From: Deltaproteobacteria bacterium
GTDB taxonomy: Bacteria > Myxococcota_A > UBA9160 > JAJDAL01
Length of the DNA: 35,297 nt
Reading direction: 5' to 3'
Assembly (NCBI GenBank): GCA_029261875.1
Contig: JAJDAL010000023.1
Span: 1-35,297, forward strand
Below are positions 14,955-22,956 of the stretch, in pieces (within the stretch, counting starts at the first letter, position 1; the number at the start of each line of letters is the position of its first letter). The notes beneath the pieces are model-generated. The model was not told the origin of the DNA. It did no database searches and worked only from the letters and a program-made list of their open reading frames with translations. Both the position numbers and the translations under genes were made by a program.

Positions 14955-16124
14955 ATGCGCGTCCTGATGCTCGTCCGGCTCTACTACCCGCAGATCGGCG
15001 GAGCCGAACGCCAGGCCCAGAAACTCGCCGTGCGCTTGCGGGAGAAGAACGTCGAGACGCGGGTGGTGACGGGCTGGTGGTCGCGCCGCACGCCCCAGCG
15101 GGAAACCCTCGAAGGCGTCCCGATCTTCCGCAATCACACCCTGTGGAACATGTTCGACATCAAGGGCCTGCGGAAATTCGCCGGCTTCGTCTACATGGCG
15201 AGCCTCGCCTATCGGCTGTGGCGCGAACGCGACACCTACGACGTCATCCACATTCACAGCCTCAGCTACCACACGTTTGCGGCGGCACGGGTTGCGCGGC
15301 GACTCGGGCGGCCGACCCTGGTGAAGCTCGCCAACAGCGGCACGGCGAGCGACATCGACAAGATGCGCGGAAATCGCCACATGCCGCTCACGCATCGCAT
15401 GCTGGCCGGTGCGCTCGCCTGCGACCGACTCGTGGCCACCAACGCCACCATCGCCCGGGAGCTCATCCGGGCCGGCGTTCCCGAGGCCCGCATCGAGCGC
15501 CTCGCCAATGGCGTCGAAGTCGATGCCATCGCCGCGCGTTCGGAAACTCCGCTGGGCAATCCCGTGCGATTGCTCTTCGTCGGACGCTTGCACGAGCAGA
15601 AAGGCGCCGACGTGCTCCTGCGCGCCTTCGAGCGGCTTTCGCGACGGCGGTCCGACCTGTCGCTCCAGCTCGACCTCGTAGGAGACGGCCCCAGGCGCCG
15701 GGAACTCGAAGCGATCGCCGGGCAACTGGGGATCGCGGATCGGGTTGCGTTCGTCGGCGAAACGGATCGGGTCGAAGAGTACCTCCGGGCAGCGGACATC
15801 TTCATCCTGCCGTCGCGCGCGGAGGGAATCTCCAACGCGCTCCTCGAAGCCATGGCCCACGCCCTGCCCGTAGTCGTGTCGCGCATCCCCGGCAACGTGG
15901 ACGTGGTTTCCGATGGGGCCAATGGATTGCTGTTCGACGTGGACGACCCCGCGGCGCTGGAACAGACCTTGTCGAAACTGCTGACGGATCGCGCGCTGCG
16001 CGAACGGCTCGGCCGATCCGCCCGGACGACGGTGGAGCGTGAATACAGCCTCGATGCCGTCGCCGAGCGCTACATCGCGCTCTACCGGAACCTTCTCGAC
16101 GCGAACGAAAACACGCCCAGCTAG
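14955..16124 (+). CDS. Glycosyltransferase family 4 protein
   Basis: The 389-residue GT-B glycosyltransferase starts MRVLMLVRLYYPQIGGAERQ, the classic GT4 N-terminus with the Gly-Gly-Ala-Glu acceptor loop. DVIHIHSLSYHTFAAA and VATNATIARELIRAG follow. The C-terminal domain opens at VRLLFVGRLHEQKGADVLL and carries the E-x7-E motif in PSRAEGISNALLEAMAHALP, followed by GNVDVVSDGANGLLFD. It should transfer a nucleotide-activated sugar with retention of configuration, at the cytoplasmic face of the membrane. It is divergent from the other glycosyltransferase and ends three bases into the downstream convergent thioesterase frame. Involvement in the exopolysaccharide pathway ten kb away is possible but unproven. 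Confidence 0.92.
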   Translation: MRVLMLVRLYYPQIGGAERQAQKLAVRLREKNVETRVVTGWWSRRTPQRETLEGVPIFRNHTLWNMFDIKGLRKFAGFVYMASLAYRLWRERDTYDVIHIHSLSYHTFAAARVARRLGRPTLVKLANSGTASDIDKMRGNRHMPLTHRMLAGALACDRLVATNATIARELIRAGVPEARIERLANGVEVDAIAARSETPLGNPVRLLFVGRLHEQKGADVLLRAFERLSRRRSDLSLQLDLVGDGPRRRELEAIAGQLGIADRVAFVGETDRVEEYLRAADIFILPSRAEGISNALLEAMAHALPVVVSRIPGNVDVVSDGANGLLFDVDDPAALEQTLSKLLTDRALRERLGRSARTTVEREYSLDAVAERYIALYRNLLDANENTPS

Positions 16125-16459
16125 AGAAGAAAATTCCCCACGCCCGTCGCAATGGGTTTCTCCGGGGAATCCTGCCAGGCCACCACCCGCACGTTGGCGA
16201 TGCGCCGACCGTGCTTCACGATCTCCGCCCTGCCCCGCGTATCGCGCGGTCCCGCGGAACGCAGGTAATTGACGTTGAAATTGATGGGTTTCGGCAGCCG
16301 CTGACCGGGAAGTTGGTGGATCAGCCCGACCGTGGCGGAGAGTTCGAGAAAGGCTCCCACGACACCGCCATGGACCGCGGGCAAACGGTTGTTCCCGACG
16401 AGTCGGGAATGAAACGGCAGCCGGCAAACGATCTCCGTCTCGCTGGACTCAATCTCCAC
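16121..16459 (-). CDS. Hotdog thioesterase half (PaaI-like), probably the second domain of a frameshifted gene
   Basis: The frame encodes a hotdog domain with the PaaI/YdiI-type signature NNRLPAVHGGVVGAFLELSA, where HGG is the substrate-binding turn, followed by INFNVNYLRSAGPRDTRGR and VRVVAWQDSPEKPIATG. The only start in frame is a GTG that would leave the protein 112 residues long and lacking the first conserved strand. Bases directly upstream in the same frame encode ILDVPYARFLGV, exactly what homologues have before this point, so the true N-terminus lies in the neighbouring frame. It hydrolyses acyl-CoA or a related thioester by family analogy. I read it as the C-terminal half of a double-hotdog protein. 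Confidence 0.75.
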   Translation of the reverse strand: MEIESSETEIVCRLPFHSRLVGNNRLPAVHGGVVGAFLELSATVGLIHQLPGQRLPKPINFNVNYLRSAGPRDTRGRAEIVKHGRRIANVRVVAWQDSPEKPIATGVGNFLL

Positions 16460-16935
16460 GCCCAGGAATCGCGCGTAGGGGACGTCGAGGATTCGCGTCG
16501 GGCTGACGGCGCGTCTTCGATCAAACGAGCGAGGGGTTGCTCGGAGGGATTCGCGGCGATCATGAACGTCATGACACAGGTCGCAAAGGGATCGTCGGGC
16601 GTGTGTTCCCAGGCGCTACCGCGAATGAAGACGACGTTCGTCGTGCGCTTCGTGCATTCCGCCCGCGCAACCAGATCGTGTCCGGGCGCGGCCGCGCGCA
16701 GATAATCGATCCGCAGGTCGAGGGTGGCGATCGAGGTCAGTGTCTCGAGGCTGCAGGACGTCGCCAAACCACCGGTTTGGTCCAATAGCGTGGTGATGGC
16801 GCCACCGAACACGACGCCGCGTTCGGGATCACCGACGAGGGATTCGCGGTACGGAAGACACAACTCCGCCATACCGGGTCCGGTGCGCACCACGCGCATC
16901 CCCAAGGCCAGACAATGCGGAATGTGCGCAATCAT
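16321..16935 (-). CDS. Hotdog thioesterase (PaaI-like), first domain, tail out of frame
   Basis: The first 140 or so residues form a hotdog domain: LPYRESLVGDPERGVVFGGA, TTLLDQTGGLATSCSL, TLDLRIDYLRAAAPGHDL and FATCVMTFMIA. The stretch GGAITTLLDQTGG is the active-site helix of the family, and the Asp there is the likely catalytic residue. After SEQPLARLIEDAPSARR the frame changes into Ser/Arg-rich sequence with no domain character, while a neighbouring frame continues as a second hotdog domain. The shift point is at about 16494-16495. The start at 16935 is tentative: it lies 55 bp after the DUF899 stop, and longer starts overlap that gene. Acyl-CoA hydrolysis is inferred from the family. Confidence 0.7.
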   Translation of the reverse strand: MIAHIPHCLALGMRVVRTGPGMAELCLPYRESLVGDPERGVVFGGAITTLLDQTGGLATSCSLETLTSIATLDLRIDYLRAAAPGHDLVARAECTKRTTNVVFIRGSAWEHTPDDPFATCVMTFMIAANPSEQPLARLIEDAPSARRESSTSPTRDSWAWRLSPARRRSFAGCRFIPDSSGTTVCPRSMAVSWEPFSNSPPRSG

Positions 16936-16990
16936 CTCATCGCGCCCGACGCCGAACAAAGGCGCCAACGCGTAGGACTGCGTGTTTTCC

Positions 16991-17656
16991 CTAGACGTCG
17001 TAGTTCTTTCGGGGCATGAAGTCACCGCGGCCTTCCGGCGTCAGGTCGAAGAAGTTCCAGACGGGCGATAGCAGATCCATGCCGCGAAATTCGCCGTCGC
17101 GCAGCATGGCGCCCCCGGTGTAGAAGTGTCGGATTTCGCCGTCGTCGTTGCGTGCGAAGACGCTCACTCCGGGACTTTGCGCCCCCTCCTCACTCTCCAT
17201 GCCGCAATCGCGCTTGAACGTCGACGCCCCGGACGAAAGAATGCGGATCTGATCCCAACCGCGCGTCCGCGCGTAGCCGCGAAACGCCGCAACGTCGCCC
17301 GCCACGACGACCGCAAACTCGATCTGCTGCTCTAGGTGGTGGACGACGCCGTTGTAACCGTCCGCCCACATCGTGCACATGGGGCACGGTTCCTGTTGTT
17401 GCTTCCCGAACATGAAATGCACCAACACGAGCGGGCGGTCCGCTGGGCAGAGTTCGGACAGGCGCACTTCCCGAATCGGCGCATCACCGGCCCCGAGCGC
17501 CTCGGGCCCTTCGTGGAACACGTAATCCGTCGCGGGCGCCTGATCGAGCGGCAGGCGGCGGCGCAGTTCGGCGACGCGCTCGCGTTGATCGCGCAAAGCG
17601 ATCTCGGCTTCCAGAAGTTCGGCGCGAAGTTTTTCGTAATCGTTCGATTGACTCAT
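16991..17656 (-). CDS. DUF899 thioredoxin-fold protein
   Basis: The 221-residue protein belongs to the DUF899 family of thioredoxin-like proteins of unknown reaction. A coiled-coil N-terminus (YEKLRAELLEAEIALRDQRE) leads into LVLVHFMFGKQQQEPCPMCT, where the C-x-x-C pair sits at the place of the thioredoxin active site, followed by MWADGYNG. DLTPEGRG near the C-terminus and FFDLTPEG are typical of the family. The start at 17656 was chosen for the strong GGAGGAGACG just ahead; an in-frame extension of 83 residues would overlap the arsR gene. The ArsR-type regulator lies 110 bp upstream on the same strand, an arrangement seen often with DUF899 genes, so it probably controls this gene. Confidence 0.9.
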   Translation of the reverse strand: MSQSNDYEKLRAELLEAEIALRDQRERVAELRRRLPLDQAPATDYVFHEGPEALGAGDAPIREVRLSELCPADRPLVLVHFMFGKQQQEPCPMCTMWADGYNGVVHHLEQQIEFAVVVAGDVAAFRGYARTRGWDQIRILSSGASTFKRDCGMESEEGAQSPGVSVFARNDDGEIRHFYTGGAMLRDGEFRGMDLLSPVWNFFDLTPEGRGDFMPRKNYDV

Positions 17657-17766
17657 CGTCTCCTCCGCGGCGCATTCACCGCTTCGATCGTTTCCGAGGA
17701 TGCGTTCGACCAGCGGACCCGACGACGCCGGAATCCCAACGGGGCGAGAATAGGCTCCGGGCGCCC

Positions 17767-18150
17767 TCATTCGCGAATCCGTCCAGAGGGGCGCGGGCGC
17801 CGTTCCAAGAAATGTTCCGAGCGATCGGGACGCTGCTCCCAGAAACTCCGGAAGGCGGCCGTCCATTCGACGGCCCGGCCCATGGGGGCCGCCTCCAGGT
17901 GGCAATGGTGTTCGCGGCCGCGGATCTGGCGATGGACCAGCCCGGCCCGCTCCAGGACCCGAACGTGCTTGGAAATCGCATTGAGACTGATCTCGAAGGG
18001 CGCTGCGAGCTCGCTCACGGTCGCTTCCCCTTCGCGCAGGCGCGCCAGAATCGCCCGGCGGGTGGGGTCCGCCAGAGCGGAGAAGGTCCCGTCGAGCTCC
18101 GCCGCTTCAGAGGATTCCCGAGGAGTTCGCTCGGCATCATGTTCAACCAT
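17767..18150 (-). CDS. ArsR/SmtB-family transcriptional repressor
   Basis: The 127-residue protein is a winged helix-turn-helix regulator: FSALADPTRRAILARL, EATVSELAAPFEISLNAI, then SKHVRVLERAGLVHRQIRG, with the C-terminal wing running through REHHCHLEAAPM. No Cys-x-Cys metal site of the classical arsenic or zinc sensors is present, so it belongs to the non-metal branch, which senses unknown signals and is often paired with DUF899 or SRPBCC genes. The start ATG at 18150 lies inside a 16-bp palindrome that looks like its own operator. An in-frame extension upstream is possible but has no family similarity. It precedes the DUF899 gene and is probably its regulator. Confidence 0.9.
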   Translation of the reverse strand: MVEHDAERTPRESSEAAELDGTFSALADPTRRAILARLREGEATVSELAAPFEISLNAISKHVRVLERAGLVHRQIRGREHHCHLEAAPMGRAVEWTAAFRSFWEQRPDRSEHFLERRPRPSGRIRE

Positions 18151-18158
18151 GTGGTTGA
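18143..18158. promoter_or_regulatory. Palindromic operator candidate on the arsR start codon
   Basis: TCAACCATGTGGTTGA is a perfect inverted repeat with 7-bp arms around a 2-bp centre. It covers the arsR start codon. A TACGAT -10-like hexamer on the minus strand lies just upstream, so bound repressor would block initiation or early elongation. Dimeric ArsR proteins bind such interrupted palindromes, which makes autoregulation likely, though only from geometry. Confidence 0.55.
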
Positions 18159-18228
18159 TCGTAGCTCGCCAGGCCCTTGAATTACCAGGGATTGATTGCG
18201 GTCTCTGTGGAGCCGAGTTGCCTAGACT

Positions 18229-18256
18229 TTTGCCCGCGTTCTGCATGTGCTATACG
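18229..18256 (+). promoter_or_regulatory. Candidate extended -10 promoter of the FYDLN/H1-like gene
   Basis: TATACG preceded by TGC forms an extended -10 element. TTTGCC 16 bp upstream is a poor -35. It would give a leader of about 130 bases before the strong Shine-Dalgarno of the gene. The sequence around it is the most A+T-rich part of the divergent region. Confidence 0.35.
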
Positions 18257-18393
18257 CGCGCCGCTTGCTGGTGAAATCCGGTTGAGGGCAAAGCCGCGTT
18301 GGACGATGGGCATCCGAGCGGCCACGCGAGGACCGAATCTCGCACACAGGCCCGACGCGGATCCGTTTGGATCGCAGGCAGTGAGAGGTAGGA

Positions 18394-19026
18394 ATGGCGG
18401 CGGCAAGGAAGACGACGGCTCGAAAGAAGACAACGGCGAGGTCGCAGAAAAAGGCGCCGAAGAAGGCAACCCAGAAGAAGGCCGCGTCGGGGGGTGGGCG
18501 GAAAACGGCCCGCAAGGCCAAGCCGGTTGCCAAGAAGGCCGCGACCAAAACGAGACCGGAAGCGAAGCCCAAACCCAAAGCCAAGCCCAAATCCAAGGCC
18601 AAGGCCACGCCCAAACCGAAGGCCAGGGGAAAGGCCAAGCCCAAAACGAAGGCGAAAGCCTCCGCCGTAAATTCGACCGTTCGCACCGGCACGGTGACGG
18701 GTGGCATCACGAATCCGCGCCTGGGGACCAAACACGTTTGTTTCAATTGCGAAGCAAAATTCTACGACCTCAACAAGCCCGAACCCCTTTGCCCCAAATG
18801 TGGTACGGATCAGCGGACCAAGCCCAAGACGACCGGAAAAGCCGCTAAGCCCGCAGGCCCGGCCGCATCGGCGAAACAATCGATGTTGCGTTTGGCGGAC
18901 GACGACGACGACGGGGCCACGCGTACGGATGAAGACATCGATCTCGGCGTGGGGGATAGCGAGGAAGGACCCGAATTCCTCGATGGCGATGACGTCGCGA
19001 AGGATGACGACGAAGACGACGCCTGA
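18394..19026 (+). CDS. Histone H1-like tail fused to a FYDLN-type zinc ribbon with acidic C-terminus
   Basis: The 210-residue protein has three visibly different parts. Residues 1-95 are lysine/alanine/proline-rich with repeated KPK, KAK and KPKAK units, like the C-terminal tail of histone H1 and bacterial H1-like proteins, and should bind DNA or RNA non-specifically. Residues 110-140 are a zinc ribbon, LGTKHVCFNCEAKFYDLN followed by a C-x-x-C pair, matching the TIGR02300/FYDLN_acid family (Cys116, 119, 133, 136). Residues 165-210 are strongly acidic (runs of Asp). Ordinary FYDLN proteins lack the basic tail. The start has an AGGTAGGA Shine-Dalgarno. A role in nucleoid organisation or transcription is inference. 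No signal peptide or membrane segment exists. Confidence 0.88.
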   Translation: MAAARKTTARKKTTARSQKKAPKKATQKKAASGGGRKTARKAKPVAKKAATKTRPEAKPKPKAKPKSKAKATPKPKARGKAKPKTKAKASAVNSTVRTGTVTGGITNPRLGTKHVCFNCEAKFYDLNKPEPLCPKCGTDQRTKPKTTGKAAKPAGPAASAKQSMLRLADDDDDGATRTDEDIDLGVGDSEEGPEFLDGDDVAKDDDEDDA

Positions 19027-19047
19027 CGGGCAGCGTCCGCGTCCGCG

Positions 19048-19518
19048 CTACATCGAAACCAAACGCCGCACCAGGGTTTCGAGCTGCTGGTCGCCGTGGG
19101 CGCGATAGGCCTTCTCGGCTTCCAAATCCCGCAACGTCGCCTTCAGCTCACCGAGCTTCGCGGACAAGCGTCGTTTCTTCCCCGTCTCTTTTTGCACCGC
19201 TTCGAATTCCGCGACGCGCTGGTCGTGGTGCCCTACCCCGCTCACCGAGTGACGCGCACCGGCCAGGCGCTTCCACTTCGCGTCCAGCATTTCGATCTCT
19301 TCCGTGTAGGCCTCGATCAGTACGTCGAGATCGCGATCGCGTTCGCGCTCGAAGGGTCGGAAGATCTCCTCGGCGTTCTGCGGGTGGCGCGCAAACACCG
19401 CCTGATCGGCGACGAGATTGCGTCGATAATTCCAAGCCGCGGCGGCCGCGACGGACAGCGCGAGGAGCACCAGGACCCAGCCAAGGGCATTTCCGGAATG
19501 GAGTCGGGAGGCGCGCAT
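19048..19518 (-). CDS. Small membrane-anchored coiled-coil protein
   Basis: The 156-residue protein has one N-terminal transmembrane segment (ALGWVLVLLALSVAAAAAW) and a largely helical, charged remainder with coiled-coil character (RERDRDLDVLIEAYTEEIEM, then KLGELKATLRDLEAEKAY). No enzymatic motif is recognised. The start ATG follows AGAGGAAT. It lies 52 bp downstream of the lytic transglycosylase gene on the same strand and is probably co-transcribed with it, so it may help position or regulate peptidoglycan turnover. Function is unknown. Confidence 0.7.
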   Translation of the reverse strand: MRASRLHSGNALGWVLVLLALSVAAAAAWNYRRNLVADQAVFARHPQNAEEIFRPFERERDRDLDVLIEAYTEEIEMLDAKWKRLAGARHSVSGVGHHDQRVAEFEAVQKETGKKRRLSAKLGELKATLRDLEAEKAYRAHGDQQLETLVRRLVSM

Positions 19519-19570
19519 GGGAATTCCTCTTTCCCACCCCTCGGGAGGTCGCTGGGGGGACTTGAGGGTC

Positions 19571-21610
19571 TCAATAGAGGGCGCGATAGGCGTGCAGGCT
19601 GCGCAAAACGCGCTTCACGTAGCGTCGCGTCTGCGTGTAGGGGATCGATTCCACCCAGGCGTCGTCGTCCCACTGGGGGCGCTCCAGGAGCCAGCGCTGC
19701 ACCGCTTCGGGACCTGCGTTGTAGCTGCCGATCGCAGCGGACGGCCGCCCCCCGAATCGCGCGAGTAGCTGATGGAGGTACGAAGACCCGAGTCGCACGT
19801 TGTAGTGGGGCAGGAACAGGTCATCCGCATCGAAGGTCGCGAGACCCAGCGATCCCGCGAGCCGTTCCCCGGTCTCGGGCATGATCTGGAGCAGCCCACG
19901 CGCGCCCGCGGAAGAAACGACGGCCGGGCGATAGCCGCTCTCCTCGCGCATTACCGCGAGCACCAGCGCGCCTTCCACGGGCACGTCAGCGGGCAAGAAC
20001 TCCGCGAAGGCCCGGGGCCAGGCCGTCCACCAGAGTTCTTCGTAACCGGGAACCGGACCCCGGGCGAGGGTTTCCGTAAAGCCGCCCACCACCAGCCCCT
20101 GTGCGCGGTGGAAATCTTCGAGTTCCGTGTACAGGCGCGCCATCGCAACCCGGTCCGCGGCATTCTTCGCGCCCGGTGCGACGCGAGACAGCTCACGGCG
20201 CGTCTCCGCGCCAAGCCCGGCTTCGAGCAGCACGTAGGCGCGTCGCAAGTCGATCGTCGCCCCGATCTCGCGCGGCCAAGGGGGGGCCGGCGTATGGCGC
20301 GGTAGGTCCCTTTCAACGATGCGCCCCGACGCGCGCCAGCCGTAGTAGCTGAGGGGATATTCTGCCGCGAGCGCCCGAAACTCGGCTTGAGACGCAACCG
20401 TGCCGTCGCCCTCCCGCGCGCGCGCCAGCCAATAGCGGGCGCGCAACCGCCCGATCGGATCCTTGTCTCGCTTGAGCAAGCGCTCGAGGTGGACGCGTGC
20501 CCCCTCCATATCTCCCGCGCGATAGGCGTTCCAAGCCAGCCGCCAATAGGCGGCGTTCGCGAGATCTCCGTGACCGCGCACGCGCGCGATCGAAGAGAAA
20601 TGCGCTACCGCGCGCGCTTGGGTCGCCTCTTCGTCCAACAGCAGTGCCGCGAGATATTTCGCGTAGACCCCCGTTCGGCCGCGCGTCGATGCCGAAATGG
20701 ATTCGAGTTCGGCCACCGCCTTTTCTTCCTCGCCCGAACGGGCCAGTGCGCGAGCGCGATAAAGCCGCGCTTCCGGATCGTCGCCCAGCTTCGCGAAAGC
20801 CTGGCGCGCCTCGGGGTAGCGACGGAGACGGAACAGGCAATGCGCGCGCTTGGTTTCCGCGCGCCGGCGTTCGGCACGATCGGGCTTTGCCGCCAACGCG
20901 ACGTCGTAGGCCGCCAGGGCGCGCTCCGTGTATCCCTTGCGGAGCAGTGCATCCCCGCGACGTCGGTAATGGGTCGCGGTTCGAACCGGTGCACCCAGCT
21001 CGCCCTCGAGCTGCGTCAGGAGTCGCTGCACTTCCAGGTCGCGTTCGAATTGTGGATAGCGGGCCCAGAGGTCGCGAAAGGTTTGTGCCGCTTCGCGTTT
21101 CTTTCCGCTGCGCGCGTAGCTTTGCGCGATGGCGAAACGGAGTTCCGCGTCGTCTGCGCCCTCGGGGTCCACCGCGCGCGCGCGTCCGAGCGCATCCCGC
21201 GCGGCGGCTTCGCGCTCGAGACTCAACTCGATCTCCGCCTGCAAGCGGTAGAAATCGGCGACCAGCACGGATTTGGCATGGGTGGTTTCGCTGCGGCTCG
21301 CGAGTTCGAGCGCCGCAGCAACCTGCCCCGCTTCGAGCAACGCACGCGCGCGGAACAGATCGGCGTAATCCGAAACGATGGGATGGAAGCGAGACACCGC
21401 GAGGAACAATCCATCCGCGGCTCCCCAGTTCTGCTGATCGCGCTCGTGCAGCGCGGCGCGTAGCGCGGCGCCAGGTCGCATGCGCGCAACCGCATCGGCG
21501 CTGGGCAATGCGTGCGGCTCCGGCGCCAGCGACCCCGTGGTGACCGAGCGGGCGCCGGCCGCGAGCCCCAGGCACACGACCGCAACCCCAGCGAAATGGA
21601 ATCCGCGCAA
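19571..21610 (-). CDS. Soluble lytic murein transglycosylase (Slt70-like)
   Basis: The protein of about 679 residues has a signal peptide, a long helical superstructure of TPR-like repeats (for example AEIELSLEREAAARDALGRA and ALAAYDVALAAKPDRAERRR) and a C-terminal SLT goose-type lysozyme domain. The catalytic Glu lies in VMREESGYRPAVVSSAGARG, followed by LLQIMPETGERLA, the GSSYLHQLL helix and AAIGSYNAGPEAV. This is the Slt70 layout, cleaving the MurNAc-GlcNAc bond in the periplasm to give anhydro-muropeptides. The start is chosen as TTG at 21610, because GGAGG lies five bases before it; a GTG two codons earlier overlaps that Shine-Dalgarno. The gene is divergent from the GHL10 lipoprotein gene. 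Confidence 0.93.
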   Translation of the reverse strand: MRGFHFAGVAVVCLGLAAGARSVTTGSLAPEPHALPSADAVARMRPGAALRAALHERDQQNWGAADGLFLAVSRFHPIVSDYADLFRARALLEAGQVAAALELASRSETTHAKSVLVADFYRLQAEIELSLEREAAARDALGRARAVDPEGADDAELRFAIAQSYARSGKKREAAQTFRDLWARYPQFERDLEVQRLLTQLEGELGAPVRTATHYRRRGDALLRKGYTERALAAYDVALAAKPDRAERRRAETKRAHCLFRLRRYPEARQAFAKLGDDPEARLYRARALARSGEEEKAVAELESISASTRGRTGVYAKYLAALLLDEEATQARAVAHFSSIARVRGHGDLANAAYWRLAWNAYRAGDMEGARVHLERLLKRDKDPIGRLRARYWLARAREGDGTVASQAEFRALAAEYPLSYYGWRASGRIVERDLPRHTPAPPWPREIGATIDLRRAYVLLEAGLGAETRRELSRVAPGAKNAADRVAMARLYTELEDFHRAQGLVVGGFTETLARGPVPGYEELWWTAWPRAFAEFLPADVPVEGALVLAVMREESGYRPAVVSSAGARGLLQIMPETGERLAGSLGLATFDADDLFLPHYNVRLGSSYLHQLLARFGGRPSAAIGSYNAGPEAVQRWLLERPQWDDDAWVESIPYTQTRRYVKRVLRSLHAYRALY

Positions 21611-21708
21611 TCTCACCTCCCCCAGTGTCAGTTTGATGAGGATGCGCGCGCTGTCAACAAGCGCCTTCGTTGTGGGCGCGCGAGCGCTCGGTTAGTTTGG
21701 TCCGCCTC

Positions 21709-22956
21709 ATGCCGAAACTCCGACGATTTGGATGGATCGCGCTGCTATTCGCCCTGGCGTGCGGGGCCGAAGAGCCCGCTCCGGCTCCCACCGCCACCCC
21801 CGAAGAGCCGCCCGCAACGACCGTGGCCTTGCGCGACGGTCGCCGCGGCATGTGGGTGCTATGCGAAGGCTCCCAACGCGTTCTCGATCACCCGGACCGG
21901 ATCCCCCGCCTGATCGAAACCGCGCGGGAATTGGGTGTCACGGATCTGTTCGTTCAGGTCTATCGCGGGGGGCGCGCCTGGTTCGCCTCCAGCATGGCGG
22001 ACGCCGGCCCCTACGAAGAGATCCGCAGCGAAACCGAGATCGACACCCTGGCCGAATTGCTCCTGCAGGCCCACGGCGCGGGTTTGGAGGTCCACGCGTG
22101 GGTCAACGTGCTCTCGCTGGCGTCCAATCGCGAAGCCCCGATCCTGCGCGAACTCGGCCGCGACGCCGCCATGACGGACCGCAAAGGGCGATCGGTGCTC
22201 GATTACCCCGAGCTCGAACTTCCGAAGCCCGACTCCGAATACCTGCGAATGGGGACCCCGGCCGTCTGGCTCGACCCGGCCGCGCCCGGGGTGACCGAGT
22301 GGTTGGCCGAAACCTTCGCGGAACTCGTGCGCGCCTACCCGGATCTCGACGGATTGCACCTCGATTACATCCGCTATCCCGACGTACTTCCGTTCTCACC
22401 GGGCTCGCGTTTCGGGGTCGGGATGGATTTCGGTTACGGCGCGCCCACGCGCGCGCGTTTTTCCCAGGACACCGGCGTCGTGGCGCCGTTCGGGAAATCC
22501 CTCGCCAACGCGAATCGCTGGGACGACTGGCGACGCGAGCGCCTGACGGAAACCGTTCAGAAAATTCGCGACGCCGCAAAACTCGCCGGACCGAAGATCC
22601 AGCTCTCCGCGGCGGTCTGGCCCTACCCCGAGCGTGCCTACCTTTCGATCTTCCAAGATTGGCGCGGATGGATCGACGACGACCTGCTCGATTTCGCGGT
22701 TCCCATGCTCTACACCCGCGACAATCGACTCCTGCGCTACGAAGCGGCCGCCTATCGGGGCGGCATCGGGGGCGACAAGATCTGGATCGGTTTGGGGAGC
22801 TGGCTGTTTGCGCGGGAGCCGGAAACCGCCCGCGAGCAATTGCGGATTCTCCGCGCCGCAGGCGTTCGGAACGATGCGCTGTTTTCCTACGACTCCATCG
22901 TAGACGTTCCGGCCTTGCAGGCGGCCCTGGTCGAGGAAACGCGCGGTGGACCCTGA
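21709..22956 (+). CDS. GHL10-type glycoside hydrolase lipoprotein
   Basis: The 415-residue protein begins MPKLRRFGWIALLFA and has a lipobox (LACG), so it is a lipoprotein, followed by a Pro/Ala/Thr linker. The main domain is a TIM barrel of the hypothetical glycosyl hydrolase 10 family (DUF187-like): RRGMWVLCEGS, DLFVQVYRGG, GLEVHAWVNVLSL, GLHLDYIRYP, then AAVWPYPERA, LLDFAVPMLYTRD and IWIGLGSW. The LDYIRYP and HAWVN motifs line the active site. Substrates of the family are poorly known and probably include bacterial glycans. The start ATG at 21709 was chosen because the signal sequence starts there. The gene overlaps queA by 11 bases. Confidence 0.85.
   Translation: MPKLRRFGWIALLFALACGAEEPAPAPTATPEEPPATTVALRDGRRGMWVLCEGSQRVLDHPDRIPRLIETARELGVTDLFVQVYRGGRAWFASSMADAGPYEEIRSETEIDTLAELLLQAHGAGLEVHAWVNVLSLASNREAPILRELGRDAAMTDRKGRSVLDYPELELPKPDSEYLRMGTPAVWLDPAAPGVTEWLAETFAELVRAYPDLDGLHLDYIRYPDVLPFSPGSRFGVGMDFGYGAPTRARFSQDTGVVAPFGKSLANANRWDDWRRERLTETVQKIRDAAKLAGPKIQLSAAVWPYPERAYLSIFQDWRGWIDDDLLDFAVPMLYTRDNRLLRYEAAAYRGGIGGDKIWIGLGSWLFAREPETAREQLRILRAAGVRNDALFSYDSIVDVPALQAALVEETRGGP

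Noticed and set aside
18430..18660. Repetitive AAG/CCC-rich stretch, considered as a satellite repeat or a CRISPR-like array
   Set aside because: It is the codon-level consequence of KPK/KAK repeats in the H1-like tail, with no regular repeat-spacer spacing.
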